From NCBI GenBank assembly GCA_963824595.1, contig CAWGPY010000001.1, positions 372,001-436,000 of the forward strand: 64,000 nt of DNA, in the 5' to 3' direction. Shown here piece by piece: positions 60,127-64,000 of this stretch; the first letter of the stretch is position 1; each line of letters begins with the position of its first letter. Source of the DNA: Cybelea sp963824595 (lineage in GTDB: Bacteria > Vulcanimicrobiota > Vulcanimicrobiia > Vulcanimicrobiales > Vulcanimicrobiaceae). The notes beneath the pieces are model-generated. The model saw nothing but the letters and a program-made list of their open reading frames with translations. It made no database searches and had not been told where the DNA came from. The position numbers and the translations under genes were made by a program.

Positions 60127-62550
60127 CTAAAACGGCGCCGAGAGGCGTAGCAGATAGGTCGTGCCGTTCGAGATTTGCGTCGTGTTGAACCCGTTCGCGA
60201 CCTTGATCGCATATTGATGGTTCAGCACGTTGTCCACGATGAGCTGGATGCCAAGGCCGCGGTCTTGACCGCTGCGGCCCGGCGTGAGGTTTCGCCCCGC
60301 GGCGATGTCGAACGTCGTGTGCGCCGGAAGCCGCCCGCTGAGATTAGCGTTGGCGCTTTCGAACGCCACCGGAAAGCCGCTACCGTAGTTGCCTTGCAGC
60401 GTCGTGAACCACCCTCGGTCGCGGCCGAATCGCCACGTGTACGCCGCGCTCGATACAATGGTTTCGTCGTGGTCTTCGGGGGCGAGCTGGGAGACACACG
60501 AGGCACCCGGTTCGTTCGTGTTGGGCGGAAACAGGAAGGTTGCGCCCGACACGCAGGCGGCGAGTGCACCGGAGTAGGTCATGTTGAACCACCACGCGTT
60601 GCCGTTCGGAAGGCGGTTTTGCAAGCGCAGCTCGACGCCGTTGTCAATGCCGATGGCGTTGTTGAAGACGGCGAAGAGCGGCGTATTGAGCAACTGCGTC
60701 GTGTCGAGGATGTTCACCGCCGTGCGCCGGAAGAGATTTAGCGATCCGGTGAAGGTGGGATTGAACGCATATTGCCAGCCCATTTCGGTGTAGGAGTCCC
60801 TCTCGGGTTGCAGGTCGTAGACCGGCTCGCCCGTGCATCCTTGCAGAACGATGCAATCCTGGCGGACATCTTCGAGCAGCGGAGCGGCGTAGAAGCGACC
60901 GTAGAACGCGTGAAATGTGTTTTTGCCGCCGTCCCAGAGATTAAGCCCGATGCGCGGGCTGAACATCCATCCGCTCGTGTAGCCGGTGGAATGGTCGTAT
61001 CGCAGACCATAGTTGAGTAACACGTTGTTGGAAATATGCCAGCTGTCTTCACCGTAGATTCCGACCTGGGAACCCGCCTGGCCTTGATCCGGAGGAGCGG
61101 TGAGGTAATAGGGTTGGTCGTGCGTGCCGCTCGTGGCGCCGCAGCCCTCGGCGTAATAGCACGCAAAAGCTTGACTCGCGACGAGAAACTCGCGGTCACC
61201 GTCAATGCCGATTTTCCACGCGTGTTTGCCTGTAGCGCGGAAATCGGAGGCGCGGACTCCGACATAACTCGCGTACGTGTTCGAAAGCAGCCCGACGTTG
61301 TGGAGCTGCCCGTCGCCCGAGCCGGAGCCGTCGGCGGGCTGATCGCAGCCAAGGCAGCGAGCGCCGGCATCGAAGTTCGGTGTAACGCCGAGCACGTCGT
61401 TTGGCAAGTCGCCGTCGTAGTTGATTCGAGTCGAGCGCCACCATGGAATTACCTGGAAGACGCCGTTGCCGTCTTTGGACGTCAGCGTGTAGTTGAGGTT
61501 CGAGAACCGGTCGTATTCGCGCTGCACGTCGTCGGTGCCGGCCGGCGTGTAGATGGGATCGTAGGGGTTGTTTGGGTCGGTATTGATCGGAATCTGGAAC
61601 TGCGCCAGCTGATTCGAATAGTCGAAGGCCAGCGTGCTGCGGGGCGTCAGCTGCGTGATAAAGCGCAAGAACTGATCGCTCTGCGACGAGTTGTCGTGGA
61701 TCGCGTCGAACGTCGGCGCGTCCAGTCCCCGAGCATTGCTTTGGGTGTTGGCATCGAGGAACATTTCGCTCGAGCCGAAGCGCGCCGCGGTCTCGAGCTG
61801 GCCGACGCCCTGCGACTGATTGCCAAAACCGCCTTCCACGACGCCGTAAACTCCAGGCGGTACGTCGGTCGGGCGGCTGCTGATGATGTTGACGACGCCG
61901 CCCATGCGGTCGCCGCCGAACTCGGCGGGAATCGCGCCGGTATAGAGCTCGATCGAGTCGATGATCTTCGGATCGATGATCTCCGCGAAGTTCGACGTGG
62001 TCGCGAGCGGCAGCGGGGCGCCGTCGATGTTATACATGACGCCGTGAAAGCCGTTGATGACGGGCTCGTTGTAGGAGAATGGAATAACGCCTGGCAGGGT
62101 CGCGAGCGTGCGGTCGAGGCTGTTCTGGGCCGGCGAGGTCTGGATCTCCGACCGCGTGATTTGGTGAACGGACGGCGGATTGGACGTCACGCCGGTGTGC
62201 GCCGTGACCACCGCTTGAGCGATCTGCTTGAGCGTCGAGAGCGGCAAATCCACGGTCGAAACGAGGCCGCTCGTTACCGTGAGGGATACCTGGAGCGGCG
62301 TGATCCCGGACGGTGACGCGGTCAACCGGTAGTCGCCGAATGGGACTTCCGAGAAAACGTACTCGCCGTTATTGGCGGTCTTCGTCGTGAACTTGGATCC
62401 CTCGCCTTCGAGGGTGACGGGTATCCCCGCCGTCCGCTTGCCGTCGATCGTGACGGTGCCTCGAACGAGGCCGTTCACCGCGGCAAGCGCGGGGACCGCG
62501 TATGAAAACGCCAAGAGCGCGGCAACGCATGCCGCAATGAGCCGAGACAT
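60127..62550 (-). CDS. TonB-dependent receptor with CarboxypepD_reg domain, 807 aa
   Basis: Signal peptide about 1-23 from ATG 62550. Regulatory-like domain at about 27-105 (GLVRGTVTIDGKRTAGIPVTLEGEG), plug at about 115-245 (ARTLATLPGVIPFSYNEPVINGFHGVMYNIDGAPLP-like; FGGDRMGGVVNIISSRP), and a barrel ending YLLRLSAPF with a terminal Phe. Same overall design as the receptor on the other side of the Fur-family gene. A longer frame upstream is not part of the gene. Confidence 0.88.
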   Translation of the reverse strand: MSRLIAACVAALLAFSYAVPALAAVNGLVRGTVTIDGKRTAGIPVTLEGEGSKFTTKTANNGEYVFSEVPFGDYRLTASPSGITPLQVSLTVTSGLVSTVDLPLSTLKQIAQAVVTAHTGVTSNPPSVHQITRSEIQTSPAQNSLDRTLATLPGVIPFSYNEPVINGFHGVMYNIDGAPLPLATTSNFAEIIDPKIIDSIELYTGAIPAEFGGDRMGGVVNIISSRPTDVPPGVYGVVEGGFGNQSQGVGQLETAARFGSSEMFLDANTQSNARGLDAPTFDAIHDNSSQSDQFLRFITQLTPRSTLAFDYSNQLAQFQIPINTDPNNPYDPIYTPAGTDDVQREYDRFSNLNYTLTSKDGNGVFQVIPWWRSTRINYDGDLPNDVLGVTPNFDAGARCLGCDQPADGSGSGDGQLHNVGLLSNTYASYVGVRASDFRATGKHAWKIGIDGDREFLVASQAFACYYAEGCGATSGTHDQPYYLTAPPDQGQAGSQVGIYGEDSWHISNNVLLNYGLRYDHSTGYTSGWMFSPRIGLNLWDGGKNTFHAFYGRFYAAPLLEDVRQDCIVLQGCTGEPVYDLQPERDSYTEMGWQYAFNPTFTGSLNLFRRTAVNILDTTQLLNTPLFAVFNNAIGIDNGVELRLQNRLPNGNAWWFNMTYSGALAACVSGATFLFPPNTNEPGASCVSQLAPEDHDETIVSSAAYTWRFGRDRGWFTTLQGNYGSGFPVAFESANANLSGRLPAHTTFDIAAGRNLTPGRSGQDRGLGIQLIVDNVLNHQYAIKVANGFNTTQISNGTTYLLRLSAPF

Positions 62551-62588
62551 GATTCCTCCGATCGTGAAGTGAGTGCGATCGAGCGCGC

Positions 62589-63140
62589 TTACGCGCGGGC
62601 GAACGCGATCGGAGGCGGACGGGCGAAGCGGCGACGGACGCAGGGAGTCCGCCGCTGCGCCGGGCGTACGTACGGCCGGCGACGCCACGACGGCGCGCGC
62701 CCGCTGAACGAAGTGCGCAGGATGGCGAAGACGGCGCCGGCGATGAGGCCGGTGAGCGCGCGTGCGGCGCGCAGCACGAGCCACGCGGCGACGGCGATGC
62801 CGATCAGCGCGGCGAGCGGTACGGGGCCGCCGTGACGCGGTTCCGCCGCCTCGACGGCGGCGTACCACAGCACGCCGCTCGCCAGCAGCGCACCGAGACT
62901 CGGAAGGCGTTCGCGCAGGCGAGCCGCCAAGACGCTGCCGTCGGCGACCCCGCGAGAACCGCTCCAGGCGACCGCGCCAAAGAAGAAGGCGAGCCCGGCG
63001 AAGGCGGCAAGCGCCGTTTGGACGAGCAGTGCGTGGAACGCGCCCCCGACCACGTGGCTGCCGCCGAAGAGGGCCGCATGGGCCGCCAAGGCGGCAAGCA
63101 AGCCCAGCGCGAGTGCGCCCGGAACCTTCCCAAGGGTCAC
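62589..63140 (-). CDS. Small polytopic membrane protein of unknown function
   Basis: 183 residues from GTG 63140. About four hydrophobic segments (ALALGLLAALAAHAALFGG; TALAAFAGLAFFFGAVAW; LGALLASGVLWYAAV; AALIGIAVAAWLVL) and a basic Arg/Pro-rich tail (SWRRRPYVRPAQRR). It precedes the TonB receptor by 38 nt on the same strand, so it may be cotranscribed and belong to the same uptake system. No family recognised. The high GC content makes chance open frames common here, so I hold back on confidence. Confidence 0.5.
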   Translation of the reverse strand: MTLGKVPGALALGLLAALAAHAALFGGSHVVGGAFHALLVQTALAAFAGLAFFFGAVAWSGSRGVADGSVLAARLRERLPSLGALLASGVLWYAAVEAAEPRHGGPVPLAALIGIAVAAWLVLRAARALTGLIAGAVFAILRTSFSGRAPSWRRRPYVRPAQRRTPCVRRRFARPPPIAFARA

Positions 63141-63252
63141 GCGGGTCTTTTCTAGGAGGCGCCAAGGGGAGACCTTGGGGCGGCGTCGTACGACCCTCCC
63201 CCCTGGCGAATCTTGTCCCCAGCGGGATTGGGTATCCGAAGGAAAACCGACG

Positions 63253-63807
63253 ATGATGAGCGCGCGACCACTCGCCGAAAATGCCGACACCGTTAGCTTG
63301 GTGTGTGCGTTGCTCGTGCGCTTTCCGGAACTCGCGTCGATCCGGTCCCTCCCCGGCGACCGGACCATTCGCCTGACCTTTGCGGTTCGCCAGCGTCTCG
63401 ATCGCGCGGCGCAGAGCTCGATCGCCGAGGCGGTCGAAGAGCACGTTGACGGCTTCCTGGCATTGACCAGGGAAGAGCCGCGCGTTCTACGGGTCGAGTG
63501 CGAGAGCGACCGGTCGCTGACGTTCATCCACGTCACGCGCGATCTCGACAGCTTTTCCAAGGAAGAGCTGGAGCTCCAGGTCGGCTTCTTCAGCGACCGC
63601 TGCGGCGAGGCTCTCGTCCGCAACCCGCACCCCGACGATCACCTAGAGGCGGATCCGGCGGCCGAAGACGAGGCCGCGCTCTACGCCATCGAGGCTCTGC
63701 GCGACCCGGCGCAATCCAAGAGTTTGGTCGGATTTAGAGAAGAGAAGCGCGTACTCGTCTACTTCTTGAAATCCCAAAAGAAAGCGAAGGCCTCGGCGCG
63801 CCGATAG
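63253..63807 (+). CDS. Unknown soluble protein upstream of ymdB
   Basis: 184 residues (ATG 63253 or 63256). No signal or membrane segment. Pattern: SLVCALLVRFPELASIRSLPGDRTIRLTFAVRQRL, an ELELQVGFFSDRCGEALVRN segment, and a basic Lys-rich tail. It could be a small alpha/beta RNA- or protein-binding domain. The stop overlaps the first bases of the ymdB-like frame, so the two are probably cotranslated. Confidence 0.7.
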   Translation: MMSARPLAENADTVSLVCALLVRFPELASIRSLPGDRTIRLTFAVRQRLDRAAQSSIAEAVEEHVDGFLALTREEPRVLRVECESDRSLTFIHVTRDLDSFSKEELELQVGFFSDRCGEALVRNPHPDDHLEADPAAEDEAALYAIEALRDPAQSKSLVGFREEKRVLVYFLKSQKKAKASARR

Positions 63808-64000
63808 AGAGTCGCCTCAACCTCCTCATCATCGGGGACGTTGTGGGTTCCCCGGGACGCGACGTGCTAAAGCGGTGCGTCGCCCTATTGCGGGAGCAGT
63901 ACCAGATCCATGCCTGCATCGCCAACGGCGAGAACGCCGCCGGCGGTTTCGGTTTGACCGCCCAGACCGCCGAGGAGATGTTCTCGAGCGGAATCGACTT
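63804..64000 (+). CDS. ymdB: YmdB-family metallophosphoesterase (TIGR00282 type), N-terminal part cut by the window end
   Basis: About 65 residues are visible. The hallmark stretches NLLIIGDVVGSPGRDVL and IANGENAAGGFGLT are the metal-binding start of the YmdB/TIGR00282 cyclic-phosphodiesterase family (2',3'-cNMP phosphodiesterase in Bacillus). No ATG, GTG or TTG lies in frame before GDVV back to the previous in-frame stop; the only start-like codon near the right place is ATA 63804, overlapping the upstream TAG as ATAG. The start is therefore uncertain, the family is not. Confidence 0.8.
   Translation, partial: MESRLNLLIIGDVVGSPGRDVLKRCVALLREQYQIHACIANGENAAGGFGLTAQTAEEMFSSGID

Noticed and set aside
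61036..62316. 426-codon plus-strand frame opposite the third TonB receptor
   Set aside because: Antisense shadow, Arg/Val/Asp-rich with no motif, over a complete receptor gene.

Overview
The window is one GC-rich stretch of bacterial chromosome from a cell with an outer membrane: it has TonB-type receptors, beta-barrel proteins ending in Phe, and a heptose epimerase of lipopolysaccharide synthesis. It also carries features common in Terrabacteria-type lineages: HrcA with a CIRCE operator, a DtxR-type repressor, and a small DivIC/FtsB-like protein next to Ppx. This mix, with the many lipoproteins (NHL and HAF repeats), the barrels with a copper-amine-oxidase-N domain and the CarboxypepD_reg TonB proteins, suggests Candidatus Eremiobacterota (WPS-2) or a close relative. 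That placement is inference; no marker gene was compared.

Layout. 1-8.5 kb: the end of pstB, two paralogous outer-membrane barrels, and a complete sulfate importer (sbp/cysP-cysT-cysW-cysA). 8.5-11.8 kb: threonine breakdown (tdh-kbl) and a GH130-like protein. 11.9-14.2 kb: cupredoxin, metallophosphoesterase, ECF sigma factor and anti-sigma. 14.2-20.6 kb: initiator tRNA, adenosine deaminase, a DtxR-type regulator, rhomboid protease, DinG-like helicase, and acetyl-CoA synthetase on the other strand. 20.7-28.6 kb: a dense run of housekeeping genes (thioredoxin-like protein, hrcA-dnaJ-rsmE, a GT2 glycosyltransferase, accD-accA, a DivIC-like protein, ppx). 28.65-38.4 kb: an accessory region beginning at tRNA-Leu. 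38.6-43 kb: small stress and secreted proteins and an M61 peptidase. 43-47.3 kb: etfBA, a TPR protein and an HDAC-like deacetylase. 47.4-51.2 kb: a very large TonB-type protein. 51.2-55.3 kb: a SCO/ECF-sigma/anti-sigma/RseB-like set opposite MauE-like and TlpA-like genes. 55.3-64 kb: a His-rich membrane-anchored protein, hldD, two TonB receptors flanking a Fur-family regulator, and the start of ymdB.

The most notable part is the accessory region. The 3' end of tRNA-Leu(TAA) is repeated exactly 2.7 kb downstream and almost exactly 7.4 kb downstream, as expected for a composite of two elements integrated one after the other at that tRNA. The distal segment carries a 946-residue protein with a TIR domain, an NB-ARC ATPase and exactly nine 42-residue TPR units. 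This is the architecture of bacterial NLR-like (STAND) immune receptors whose TIR domain degrades NAD+. It also carries an HNH-nuclease remnant and an NHL lipoprotein. No integrase remains.

A second unusual feature is a dispersed repeat (core TGTCATCCTGAGC) that flanks tRNA-Leu on both sides. A third copy sits in frame inside the adenosine deaminase gene, adding about 22-25 residues.
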